The notes beneath the pieces are model-generated. The model was given only the letters and a program-made list of their open reading frames with translations, was not told the DNA's origin and searched no databases. The position numbers and the translations under genes were made by a program. From DAOTVX01 sp034436015 (GTDB lineage Bacteria > Chloroflexota > Anaerolineae > Anaerolineales > Villigracilaceae), in contig DAOTWG010000010.1 of the NCBI GenBank assembly GCA_034436015.1, positions 124,001 to 188,000 on the forward strand: a stretch of 64,000 bases of DNA, read 5' to 3'. Shown piece by piece: positions 36,020 through 44,839 of this stretch (its first letter is position 1; each line of letters starts with the position of its first letter).

Positions 36020-36886
36020 TTATGGCCAGGGGATTTCCGCCGGGCCGGCGTATCCGTGTTTTTCAGCCAAGAAAACTCTGCCACGGGAGGGCTTGGCACA
36101 TCCTGGTTCGTCGGTTACAGTCACTATCGTGTCGTAAGCCGCAAGTGGCGTAAAGACAACCCGTCCATCTCGGCACACCCAGGTCTCGACGACGAAACGC
36201 GGGCTGTCAGGGTGTTCCTCGTCGCCGGCCTTCAACGGCTCGGCATTCCAGGTAATGGTGACTGTATTCCCATGGCGCGTAGCACGGACATTATAAGGCG
36301 GCGAGTAATACGGAGAAACCGGAAGCCGATACCCATCTGGGTACATCACAGGAAGAAGCATCACGTCGCCGTTCAAGGTCAGATACTTGGCATTCACCCA
36401 GCAAACCGTCCGGCTCCCTCTGGCGCGCGTTAAAACCCAGGCGCCGGTATCGGTCCGTCCGATGACTTCCTGTACAGCTCCCTCGCGCAGCGCATACAAA
36501 TACAAATACATTGGGCCGGGACCATAGCGGCAACTTAACCGCTCTACATTCACCTCGCCACGGAGTATAACCGGCGTCGGCGTTAGCGATGGGGTAAACG
36601 TAGTTGAGGCGGTTGGTGTATGTGAGGGGGTCGCCGTAAGCGAGGCGGTCGGCGTAAGCGAAGGGGTCATGGTGAGCGAGGCGGTCGGGGAAGGAACCGT
36701 TGAAGTTATCATGGCGAAAAAGGTATGCGTGAGTGCCTTCGAGTCTGATGGAGTGGAACGAGCAGCAAACGGAGCACTCTCTACCGAAACGCCCCTACAG
36801 CCGCTCGACGCCAAGGCGACAAGAACGGCGACCGTTCCCAGGACAGAGGCACTCACCCGGCGCTTATATTGTCTCTCGCTCTTCAT
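36020..36886 (-). CDS. Lipoprotein with Thr/Pro repeat stalk and SH3-like domain
   Basis: 288 residues. The signal peptide ends in ASSGC with Cys30. A stalk of Thr/Ser/Pro-rich repeats (about residues 64-106) is encoded by an 18-bp minisatellite. An SH3-like domain follows (CRYGPGPMYLYLYALREG...CWVNAKYL) and a fibronectin-III-like end (NVRATRHGNTVTITWNAEP). It is expected on the outer membrane face. The start overlaps the stop of the GH20-type gene (ATGA), so both are translated from one message. Ligand unknown. Confidence 0.7.
   Translation of the reverse strand: MKSERQYKRRVSASVLGTVAVLVALASSGCRGVSVESAPFAARSTPSDSKALTHTFFAMITSTVPSPTASLTMTPSLTPTASLTATPSHTPTASTTFTPSLTPTPVILRGEVNVERLSCRYGPGPMYLYLYALREGAVQEVIGRTDTGAWVLTRARGSRTVCWVNAKYLTLNGDVMLLPVMYPDGYRLPVSPYYSPPYNVRATRHGNTVTITWNAEPLKAGDEEHPDSPRFVVETWVCRDGRVVFTPLAAYDTIVTVTDEPGCAKPSRGRVFLAEKHGYAGPAEIPWP
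36579..36686. repeat. Six 18-bp tandem repeats inside the lipoprotein stalk
   Basis: Six imperfect 18-base units, best seen in the 3' four, with the consensus GNCGTAAGCGAGGCGGTC. They encode hexapeptides of the type PSLTPT/TASLTM on the reverse strand. The length is a multiple of three, so gain or loss of units would keep the frame and change stalk length. Confidence 0.85.
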
Positions 36887-38742
36887 CTCGCGTAGTCCTT
36901 CGCGGCCTGCTCCATGCGAGCTATGCTATCAGCCAGACCGCCCGGCCGATTTCGCGCCAGCCATACTGCGCGGTACTCCTCTGTAATTTCATTCATATCC
37001 CTTGTCAGTTCGCAAGCGTCGCGAATCGGGGCGCCGCAGGCAAGCAGCGCGCGATGGCAGGCATGGAGAATCATTCGCGCGGCAAGATGATACTCACGAC
37101 GAATTAAGTCCAAGTCTGCGCGGCGACTATTCGCCTGTTCGAGCGGTCGAATAGCCTGATCGACCGCGTCCAATACCGGATACCAAAGAGAGGTAGCATT
37201 GTGCTCTTGCCGGCAACGTCGGGCAATCTCCTCCAGCGGCATTTGCAGTACATAGAACAACGCCGAACCATTCGGCTGCGCCATACCGGGGAAACGATAG
37301 AGGTTACCCATATCATACGCGACGCGCCCCAGCTTACCAGACGGATCCTCAAAGGCATAGCGCGAGACCGCCTCGGCGACGGAGGTATTACGGTTGGCTT
37401 CATAGTTCCATGCGTAGGCCGCCCCCATCGCAAAGCCAAGATAACTCACCGGCAACGTCTGCCAGTGCCCATCGTCACCCCAATCTGTGATGAGGTACCC
37501 CACCGCGCCATGACGCAGACCGCTTTCCGCAGCGGCGCGCAGGTTGCCTAACGCATTTTCAGTACGCCCAGCCAGGGAACACCAAGAAGACGTTCCCGGG
37601 CAGACGTAAAAGGCTAAACCCACCGAGGCAAACTTCGCGCAACGTTCGTCAAACGGATGGTCCGCCTCGTACCCCCACTCCAGCGCAACGACATCCTTCG
37701 GCAGCTCGGAGATCAACTCGGGATGTTGCACGACAATATCGCCCCAAAATTGCACCCGAAAGCCGCGCGCAACGACTTCTTTGTGAACTTTTTTGAAAAA
37801 GTCCAGATAAACGCGTCCCAACCCGCGTTTCCGGTATTCTTCCTTGTGGCGACCCTGGCCTAAATCGAACGTTTCATCGAAACCAATATTGAATTGCCGA
37901 CTAGTGAAATGGGGTAATAGTTCATCGTACAACGAGCAAAGTAAAGCCAGACTCTCGGGATCAGAGGGACAAAGACTGAAAGGTCGAGGGTTGTAACCAC
38001 CCCACGGATACTCGAAACCATTTGGACTTTCGGCAAGATGACGATAACGCGGCAACTCCAGCCAACGATGCATGTGACCAAACGAATTCTGATTCGGCAC
38101 CAGTTCCATATGCCGCGCGCGGCAGAACTCATCCAAAGCCAGAATCTCCTCCCCTGTAAACGGCGAAGCATTTTGCCAGACTTCAAGATGATTGCGGTAG
38201 GCGAACGTGTGTTCAGTATATAACTGGAATTGATTGATCTTCCAGCCTGCCAAGCGATCCACCAGATCGTATATCGTTTGCATGGTCGGGACCTTGTCGC
38301 GCGAAATATCCAACATGACCCCTCTTATTGAGAAATCCGGCCAGTCCTCTATCCGCAAACATGGCAGGGATGGAGAATCGAGAAAATACTCCACAATTTG
38401 GATAAGCGTACAGACACCGTAAAAAACGCCGGCCTCGTCATGACCGGAAACTGTAATCTTCTCCGGAGCGATATGGAGCACATAGCCCTGCGGCTGTTTT
38501 ATCTCATCAGGAAGGACGCGCAACACCAGCCCAATGAAGTGTTCAGGTAGGGACGCGCTGGCCACAATTTCCCATTCCATTCCCCTCAAGCGACGCAATG
38601 CCTGCTGCAAGCGCAAAGCAGGGAAACGCAGGGATTGTGGGTAAGCGTGATGTAAGACTATCAACTTCTCGCCAGCGAGGTAATATTCTCCCTCCAGAGA
38701 GCGAATCGCACGAGGCATGGGAAGCAAAGTGATACGGTTCAT
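36883..38742 (-). CDS. Glycoside hydrolase family 20-type beta-N-acetylhexosaminidase
   Basis: 619 residues. The N-terminal GH20b domain (about 1-120) ends in GVFYGVCTLIQI. The TIM barrel has RGVMLDISRDKVPT, HTFAYRN, NSFGHMHRWLELP and the catalytic Asp-Glu pair in FNIGFDETFDLG. The C-terminal 150 residues are helical and divergent. The family releases terminal GlcNAc/GalNAc with substrate assistance. No signal peptide is seen, so it should act on imported sugars or muropeptides. The start at 38742 follows a TTGACT-17-TACTAT promoter. Its stop overlaps the lipoprotein start. Confidence 0.85.
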   Translation of the reverse strand: MNRITLLPMPRAIRSLEGEYYLAGEKLIVLHHAYPQSLRFPALRLQQALRRLRGMEWEIVASASLPEHFIGLVLRVLPDEIKQPQGYVLHIAPEKITVSGHDEAGVFYGVCTLIQIVEYFLDSPSLPCLRIEDWPDFSIRGVMLDISRDKVPTMQTIYDLVDRLAGWKINQFQLYTEHTFAYRNHLEVWQNASPFTGEEILALDEFCRARHMELVPNQNSFGHMHRWLELPRYRHLAESPNGFEYPWGGYNPRPFSLCPSDPESLALLCSLYDELLPHFTSRQFNIGFDETFDLGQGRHKEEYRKRGLGRVYLDFFKKVHKEVVARGFRVQFWGDIVVQHPELISELPKDVVALEWGYEADHPFDERCAKFASVGLAFYVCPGTSSWCSLAGRTENALGNLRAAAESGLRHGAVGYLITDWGDDGHWQTLPVSYLGFAMGAAYAWNYEANRNTSVAEAVSRYAFEDPSGKLGRVAYDMGNLYRFPGMAQPNGSALFYVLQMPLEEIARRCRQEHNATSLWYPVLDAVDQAIRPLEQANSRRADLDLIRREYHLAARMILHACHRALLACGAPIRDACELTRDMNEITEEYRAVWLARNRPGGLADSIARMEQAAKDYAR

Positions 38743-38776
38743 AGCAACTACCTGAAGAAAATTTTCATATGCCGTG

Positions 38777-38805
38777 ATAGTAGCATGATGGCAAGCAAAA
38801 GTCAA
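38777..38805 (-). promoter_or_regulatory. Promoter of the GH20-type gene
   Basis: On the reverse strand TTGACT (38805-38800) and TACTAT (38782-38777) are 17 bp apart, 35 bp before the ATG. Confidence 0.6.
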
Positions 38806-38932
38806 TAGAAAGTGGAATCCCGTTGTCGCCTAAACAGAAAGCCTTGTGATTATATGCCAACTCTCGACGGCCGGTTTATACCTGTCGCTCGCAGAGGCCT
38901 CTGCCTGAACACATGTGTTGATAATTCGGCGA

Positions 38933-39925
38933 TCATCCCCTTTTCTGACGAATAAATACCTCTGGGTTGACACAATAGGGTAACGGCTCACCTCGCAATC
39001 CTGCCAACAGATTCTCACAAGCTATTTGCGCCATTCTGCGGCGCGTGCCAACTGTTGCCGAGCCGATATGGGGCACGATAAGGCAATTTGGCAGGTGGTA
39101 TAAAGGGTGATCGGGGGCCAACGGCTCTGGGTCTGTGACATCCAGCGCCGCCGCTGCAATCCAACCTTCTTGCAAAGCGCGAACCAAAGCCTCGGTAACA
39201 ACCACAGGCCCTCGCGCCGCGTTGATCAGGATAGCCGTTGGTTTCATCTTGCGTATCGCATTCTCATCTACTAATCCCCGCGTCGTCTCCGTCAATGGGC
39301 AGTGCAGGCTCAGCACATCGCTACGCTGCAACAGCTCCTCGAAGGAAACCGCTTCCGCCTCCGGGGGTGGAGATTTCCGTCTGCTCGCCACGCCGGAATC
39401 GTAAAAAATCACTTGCATGCCAAAACCGCGCGCCCGCTCTGCTACAGCGCGGCCAATGCGCCCCATACCCAAGATGCCCAACGTTGCGCCACGTAAATCC
39501 ATGCCCAGCCAGCCGCCAGGCAACCAAGTCGTCCAGCGGCCGGCACGGGCATCCGCCATAGCCTGAGGCAGGTTGCGCGCCGCCGCAAGCAGAAGCGCCA
39601 TTGTCAAATCGGCTGTTGCATCTGTGAGCACATCGGGAGTATGACCTACTGGAATACCGCGCTTTGTACATGTATCTACGTCCACGTTATCCACGCCGGC
39701 GGCAAAATTGCTGACCACGCGCAAGCGCGGCGCCCGGTCGAGCAATTCCGCCCGCACAGGTATCGTCAACATGCAAAGCAATCCCTCCGCCTCGGCCAAA
39801 TAGGGTTCCAAAGCCGGCGAAAGCGTAGTCGCATCCGCAGGACCGCTGATCAACCTAACGTTGCCCTCAAGCGAAGTCAGCCATTCGTCAGGCAAAGCAT
39901 GGGTAAGGATGACAAAGGGAAGCAT
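38933..39925 (-). CDS. D-2-hydroxyacid dehydrogenase (glyoxylate/hydroxypyruvate reductase-like)
   Basis: 330 residues. NAD(P)-binding GILGMGRIGRAVAERARGFGM is in the middle, with the catalytic Arg in INAARGPVV, Glu in DVTDPEPL and His in PHIGSATVGTR. It resembles glycerate dehydrogenase/hydroxypyruvate reductase. AGGAG stands eight bases before the ATG at 39925. It directly follows the remains of a glycerate kinase gene on the same strand, which supports a role in glycerate or hydroxypyruvate metabolism. Confidence 0.88.
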   Translation of the reverse strand: MLPFVILTHALPDEWLTSLEGNVRLISGPADATTLSPALEPYLAEAEGLLCMLTIPVRAELLDRAPRLRVVSNFAAGVDNVDVDTCTKRGIPVGHTPDVLTDATADLTMALLLAAARNLPQAMADARAGRWTTWLPGGWLGMDLRGATLGILGMGRIGRAVAERARGFGMQVIFYDSGVASRRKSPPPEAEAVSFEELLQRSDVLSLHCPLTETTRGLVDENAIRKMKPTAILINAARGPVVVTEALVRALQEGWIAAAALDVTDPEPLAPDHPLYHLPNCLIVPHIGSATVGTRRRMAQIACENLLAGLRGEPLPYCVNPEVFIRQKRG

Positions 39926-39939
39926 GGAACGTTCTCCTT

Positions 39940-41282
39940 TCAAAAGGCAAAAAGAAGCACCCAATCATTGACATTCGTGCCCGTTGAACCAATCCATATC
40001 GCGTCACCTAGGGCATTAAAAAACGCATAGGGTCATGCCTTCGAAGCATATCCTCCGGATCAAGGCCCAGGTTTCGAGCGCGCCGCGCCGTCTGTCAGTC
40101 CGTCTTCGCCATCGGTCGCCAGTGTAATGAGCAAGACATCGGGCAGGCCGGCCAGCTCATTGACAGCCTCTAGCGCGAGTTCTTGATTCCGTCCACCATG
40201 TCCTCTCGCATCGCCCAAGGTGACCGTTGTTTCGCCGCCCGCGACCAGACAGGCCGGCCGCGACACCAGATCACCTCGCTCATGCACGTCGCGCAACGCG
40301 CGACATAGGATACGCGCTGCCTCGCGCGCCTCGCCGCGCAAATCATCGCTCAACAAAACGGAATAGAATCCCTCTTGCTGAGCCTGGCGCAATGCCGCCT
40401 GAACCACATCCCGGTTGCTCCCAATCGCCACATTCGGGACACGCGTAAACACCTCCTCTCCCAGTTTTGACGTTTCAAGAAAGGCATCCAGGAAGGCACG
40501 CGGCATACCCTTGTGCAAGCCATATTTGGCCAGAACGGCCAGCGCCTCCTGTTTTGTCGTGGGATCGGGGGCCGCTGGGCCAGAAGCAACTGCTTCCAGC
40601 GGGTTGCCCAGAACATCGGAAAGAATCAACGTCAGCACACGAGCCGGAGAAGCCAACCGCGCCAGGCCGCCACCCTTCAGGAGATCAAGGTGGCGTCGTA
40701 CAACTTTGATTTCCGTAATCGCTGCTCCACAACGAAGCAAAACGTCGGTCAAGACTTGCATATCCTGCAAAGTTACACTGGGAGAAGGCAACACGGCCAG
40801 CGCAGACCCTCCAGCGGAAATCAGGCAAACAACCAAAGCATCCGCACAAAGATCGGTTATGAGTTCCCGTATCTTCTGTCCGGCCTGCAAACTGCGTTCA
40901 TCGGGGACCGGATGGCCACCCTCGATCACCGGGATCACCTCTGAACCTGTCGCGTCTGCTCTGTGCTTAACCACAACTATCCCCCTTTCCGGCGGGGGCA
41001 TATTGGGCAGGCTAAAAGCCAGGCTTGTGTCATGCTCAGGCTTGCCTTGCCAATGGCAGGAGGATAATTTTTGCGGCATGAATGGAGAGGATATGTTGTA
41101 TTGGCTACACGCAAATTCCCGTTGTCCAGCGAGACCCGCGAAAGCAGAAGAGACGCTGGGTGAGCAGCCCTTAGCGCGACGTTCAGAATTCGCTCTACCC
41201 TTGCCCCAGCTGGATGATGGGCTAGAATCGTCGTGCCCAGAAAACAACTCGCCTTCGCACGGTCATGATAAAATCGAGACAA
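39940..41282 (-). pseudogene. Decayed glycerate 2-kinase gene (GckA/TtuD, MOFRL family)
   Basis: The central 300 residues are well preserved, with IEGGHPVPDERSL, LISAGGSALAVLPSP, RRHLDLLKGGGLARLASP, LILSDVLGNPLEAVASGP and VAGGETTVTLGDARGHGG. The N-terminal part (GARVERILNVALRAAHPASL ... PPAIGKASLSMTQ) is in another frame and joins near 41005. At the C-terminus the frame breaks after ATDGEDGLTDGAAR. About a dozen expected residues are missing, and the gene continues as RNLGLDPEDMLRRHD and then, in a third frame after a T-run, FFNALGDAIWIGSTGTNVND to 39940. The lost piece includes family-conserved residues, so the enzyme is unlikely to be made. Confidence 0.8.
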
Positions 41283-41326
41283 ATCGAATCTACAGAAACG
41301 GCATTATAACCCATTCCTCTCATGCT

Positions 41327-41476
41327 ATGGCAGCTGATCCCATTGCCGTGTTTGCTACAGAACACGGCAAGCGAGTTTATATCCTCCACCGAGAGCTGTT
41401 TGCCCTGACAAAAAGAACCTCTGTAGCAGCACGTTTCTCCCACCATGCTGAAACCACGTCGGTTTTACTCATCTAA
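41327..41476 (+). CDS. Possible 49-residue small ORF upstream of the protease gene
   Basis: An ATG at 41327 opens 49 codons (MAADPIAVFATEHGKRVYIL...) that stop two bases before the next gene. A TATAAC sits 12 bases upstream of the ATG at 41322, just before. It may be a leader peptide, a gene remnant or chance. I recognise no family. Confidence 0.2.
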   Translation: MAADPIAVFATEHGKRVYILHRELFALTKRTSVAARFSHHAETTSVLLI

Positions 41477-41478
41477 AG

Positions 41479-41976
41479 ATGACAAACAAAATCGTCATCA
41501 TCGGTCTAGGACAGACGCTGCGCGGCGATGACGCCGCAGGCCTGGAAGCAGTACGCCTATGGGAGCGTACCTATCCCACGACAGCCACACATCCCCAAGT
41601 GCGCGTTGAATACGCCGAGTCGCCCGGTCTGACATTGCTCTCCTTACTAGAAGGAGCAGATGAAGCCTTATTGGTAGATGCCGTGCAAAGCAACGCCCCC
41701 CCTGGCTCTATCCACCTCTTGCGCGAGGCAGACCTACCCGCCTTTTTACAAGGCGCAAGTTCCGCCCATGGTTGGAGCATAGCAGAAACGCTGGCCATTG
41801 GCCGTCGGGCCGTCATAGTCGATTTACCAGAGCAAGTCTCTCTTCTCGGAATCGAACTCGCGCAAACAGAAATGGGCGCCGGGCTTAGCCCAGCCGTGCA
41901 ACAGGCTTTACCGGAAGTCGCACTTACCATTGAAAGACACATTCACGATTGGTTGGCAAAGGAGGCCAGGCGATGA
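41479..41976 (+). CDS. Hydrogenase maturation protease (HyaD/HoxW-like)
   Basis: 165 residues of the M52 fold. GLGQTLRGDDAAG near the N-terminus, LLVDAVQ in the middle and SSAHGWS with its His provide the expected nickel-binding Asp, Asp and His. These proteases cut the C-terminal tail of a [NiFe] hydrogenase large subunit after metal insertion, and each usually serves one enzyme. No hydrogenase subunit lies beside it. The next gene is a ROK kinase joined by an ATGA overlap. The enzyme it serves is probably elsewhere. Confidence 0.82.
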   Translation: MTNKIVIIGLGQTLRGDDAAGLEAVRLWERTYPTTATHPQVRVEYAESPGLTLLSLLEGADEALLVDAVQSNAPPGSIHLLREADLPAFLQGASSAHGWSIAETLAIGRRAVIVDLPEQVSLLGIELAQTEMGAGLSPAVQQALPEVALTIERHIHDWLAKEARR

Positions 41977-42872
41977 CCGATAAACTTTACGGAGCCATGG
42001 AGGGAGGAGGAACAAAGTTCGTTTGCGTGATCGGAAGAGGACCGCAAGACATTGTGGCAGAGATTCAGTTTCCAACCACCACGCCAAAAGAGACGCTGGA
42101 ACGAGCGGTCGAATTCTTCTGCGACTACGATCTGGCTGCTATTGGTCTGGCGCCCTTCGGCCCATTGGACTTGCAACCCTCCTCCCCCTCGTTCGGAACG
42201 ATTACCGCCACGCCGAAGGCAGGCTGGCAGGGGACAAACGTCCTCCAGTATTTTCGCCATACTCTCCACATTCCGGCGGCTATCGAGACCGACGTCAACG
42301 CAGCCGCGTTTGGTGAATATTACTGGGTCGCAGAGCATCGCGCCCTCGACTCACTGGTCTATTTCACAATTGGCACCGGAATTGGCGCCGGCGTTATCAT
42401 TCACGGGAAGATTCTCCACGGTCTGACCCACCCTGAAGCCGGCCACATGCGTATCCCCCATGACCGGCAGCGCGATCGCTATGGGGGCAATTGCCCATTT
42501 CACGGGGATTGCTTCGAGGGACTGGCCTGTGGGCCCGCCATTTCCGCGCGCTGGGGGCAACCGGCCGACACGTTGCCGGAAGAACATCCGGCCTGGGAAC
42601 TAGAAGCAGAATACATTGCCTCTGCGCTGGTAGGGGTGATTTGTCTTCTTTCGCCGCAACGCATCATTCTCGGCGGCGGAGTCATGGAACGCCATCGGTT
42701 GTTTTCCCTCATTCGGCAGGAAGTGAAGAAATTGCTCAATAATTACATTGCCTCACCGATATTCGTGGGAAGCTTGGACGAGTATATCGTCCCGCCCGCG
42801 CTCGGGAGGCGATCCGGCGTATTGGGAGCTCTGGCACTAGCTCAAATGCTCATAGAAAGCAACGCTCTGTGA
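41973..42872 (+). CDS. ROK-family sugar kinase, fructokinase-like
   Basis: 299 residues. The N-terminal phosphate motif GAMEGGGTKFVC, the central TDVNAAAFGEY with TIGTGIGAG, and the zinc-type motif CPFHGDCFEGLACGPAI match the GmuE/ScrK group of ROK fructokinases. GHM-x-I before it carries the sugar-contacting His. It phosphorylates fructose or a related hexose in the cytoplasm. The ATG at 41973 overlaps the protease stop. Confidence 0.9.
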   Translation: MTDKLYGAMEGGGTKFVCVIGRGPQDIVAEIQFPTTTPKETLERAVEFFCDYDLAAIGLAPFGPLDLQPSSPSFGTITATPKAGWQGTNVLQYFRHTLHIPAAIETDVNAAAFGEYYWVAEHRALDSLVYFTIGTGIGAGVIIHGKILHGLTHPEAGHMRIPHDRQRDRYGGNCPFHGDCFEGLACGPAISARWGQPADTLPEEHPAWELEAEYIASALVGVICLLSPQRIILGGGVMERHRLFSLIRQEVKKLLNNYIASPIFVGSLDEYIVPPALGRRSGVLGALALAQMLIESNAL

Positions 42873-42910
42873 ACATCCTGTCCCATCGTTCTCGAATTGG
42901 ATATTTCAGG

Positions 42911-42916
42911 TATAAT
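42911..42916 (+). promoter_or_regulatory. -10 element of a leaderless promoter
   Basis: TATAAT ends six bases before the ATG at 42923. There is no Shine-Dalgarno between them. Confidence 0.6.
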
Positions 42917-42922
42917 TTCACC

Positions 42923-44839
42923 ATGCTTTCGCCGGCCGAAATCGAGGCTCGTCTGGAGCGCATACTGCTGACCGTACAAAAACCCGGTCGTTATGTGGGC
43001 GGGGAATACAATGCCGCCACGAAGGACTGGTCATCCACACAAACGCGTATTGCGTTCGTGTTCCCCGATATTTATGAAATTGGTCTTTCCAATCTCGGCT
43101 TGCACATCCTGTATGATGCCGTCAACCGTCGAGCGGATGTCCTGGCAGAACGCGCATACGCGCCCTGGCCAGACATGGAGGCCGCCATGCGCGCGCACGG
43201 CATCCCTCTCTATTCTCTGGAAAGCAAGCATCCCCTTGCCGAGTTCGACATTCTTGGCTTCTCCCTTCCCTACGAAACGCTCTATACGAACGCTCTCAAC
43301 CTACTGGACCTAGCCGGTCTGCCGCTCCGCACCGCGGAACGAGAGGATCATCATCCGTTGATCATTGCCGGCGGTCACGCCTGTTTCAACCCCGAACCAA
43401 TGCACGCGTTCATCGACGCTTTTGCCATCGGAGAAGGAGAAGAAGTAATTCACGATATTCTTGACGTAGTGGGAGCATGGAAGCGAACGGGTGGAAAACG
43501 CGCCGAACTGCTTACCGCTCTAGCAAGAATTCCGGGGGTGTATGTGCCCTCTTTCTACGATGTCCGCTATTTTCCCGATGGGACAGTCCAGTCTATTGAG
43601 CCGTTAACGCCGGATGCCCCACGCCTCATTCTAAAGCGCATGGTGCCACGCCTTCCCCCTCCGGTCACAAACTTTGTGGTCCCCAATATGGATATCGTCC
43701 ATAATCGAGTCGCGATTGAAATTATGCGCGGTTGCACACGGGGATGCCGTTTCTGCCAAGCCGGAATGGTCACGCGGCCCGTTCGCGAGCGGCGCGTCGA
43801 AGAAATTATAGAAGCGGCGGAGAAGGCCATTGCACAAAGTGGTTGCGAGGAACTAGCCTTGCTTTCCCTCTCCTCTTCAGACTATACGAATATCCTCGAT
43901 TTGGTAGAGTCCATTGGGGAACGCTTTTCAGGGCGCCAGCTTGCCATCTCGCTCCCGTCGCTGCGTATTGAGACGGTCTCTGTGGACTTGATGGAAAAAC
44001 TGAAAGAACGACGTTCCAGCGGGTTCACGTTAGCGCCCGAGGCAGCAACCGAACGGATGCGACGGGTCATCAATAAATTCATGTCCGACGAGCAGATTCT
44101 GGAGACCGCGCGGGAAATCTATCGGCGGGGTTGGACGACCATCAAGCTGTATTTTATGATTGGCCATCCGGCAGAGACGCTCGCGGATGTGCAAGCCATC
44201 GCCGATTTGTGCCGACGCGTGCTGGCGGAGGGCCGCCGCACGCTAGGGGGGCGTGCGCGCGTCCACGCTGGCGTAAGCACATTTATTCCAAAGCCGCATA
44301 CCCCTTTCCAATGGGCAACCTGTGATACAACAGAGCAGATTCAAGCCAAGCAGGATTTGCTCAAGCGAACGCTGCGCGACCGTGCTATGAAACTCAGCTG
44401 GACTGAGCCAGAAGAGACTCTACTCGAAGCTTGGCTCTCGCGTGGGGATCGCCGCCTGGCTAAAGTTATTGAACGAGCTTGGCAGCAAGGGGCGCGCTTC
44501 GACGCCTGGCAGGGTCAGCGTCGCATGGATGCCTGGTACACGGCGTTCGCTGAATCCGGTCTTGATCCGGCTTTCTACGCCCACCGCCAGCGTCGCGCCG
44601 ATGAAGTTTTCCCCTGGGATCACATTTCCGTTGGTGTGCGCAAAGAGTTGCTCTGGCAGGATTACTGTATGTCGCTGGAAGAGCAGACTCGCCCCGATTG
44701 TCGTTCAGGGTGCTATGCATGCGGCATTCTCTCCGCTTATCGCCAATGGCGGCGCGCTCATCCTGATGAAAATTGGAAGTGCCCAGGAGTGCCTGTTACC
44801 CCCAAACGACATCTTCGACTTCGAGAGAAAAACCCATGA
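42923..44839 (+). CDS. B12-binding-domain radical SAM protein (TIGR03960-type)
   Basis: 638 residues. A B12-binding-like N-terminal domain (IAFVFPDIYEIGLSNLGLHI, then FSLPYETLYTNALNLLDLAG and IAGGHACFNPEPM) leads to a radical SAM core with CTRGCRFCQAG (three cluster Cys) and TLAPEAATERMR. The C-terminal FIPKPHTPFQW and the CRSGCYACG Cys group are typical of the TIGR03960 family. Members often adjoin a TIGR03936 gene and rng; neither is here. The reaction is unknown. The ATG at 42923 was chosen because it is six bases after a TATAAT. The stop overlaps the radC start (ATGA). Confidence 0.88.
   Translation: MLSPAEIEARLERILLTVQKPGRYVGGEYNAATKDWSSTQTRIAFVFPDIYEIGLSNLGLHILYDAVNRRADVLAERAYAPWPDMEAAMRAHGIPLYSLESKHPLAEFDILGFSLPYETLYTNALNLLDLAGLPLRTAEREDHHPLIIAGGHACFNPEPMHAFIDAFAIGEGEEVIHDILDVVGAWKRTGGKRAELLTALARIPGVYVPSFYDVRYFPDGTVQSIEPLTPDAPRLILKRMVPRLPPPVTNFVVPNMDIVHNRVAIEIMRGCTRGCRFCQAGMVTRPVRERRVEEIIEAAEKAIAQSGCEELALLSLSSSDYTNILDLVESIGERFSGRQLAISLPSLRIETVSVDLMEKLKERRSSGFTLAPEAATERMRRVINKFMSDEQILETAREIYRRGWTTIKLYFMIGHPAETLADVQAIADLCRRVLAEGRRTLGGRARVHAGVSTFIPKPHTPFQWATCDTTEQIQAKQDLLKRTLRDRAMKLSWTEPEETLLEAWLSRGDRRLAKVIERAWQQGARFDAWQGQRRMDAWYTAFAESGLDPAFYAHRQRRADEVFPWDHISVGVRKELLWQDYCMSLEEQTRPDCRSGCYACGILSAYRQWRRAHPDENWKCPGVPVTPKRHLRLREKNP

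Noticed and set aside
36579..36686. Possible CRISPR array
   Set aside because: Units are contiguous 18-mers without spacers and lie in frame inside a coding region. No cas genes are present.
40415..41476. 353-codon forward frame opposite the glycerate kinase remnant
   Set aside because: Composition is Arg/Ser/Pro-rich as expected of a shadow frame. Only its last 49 codons, beyond the kinase, were kept as a weak small-ORF call.
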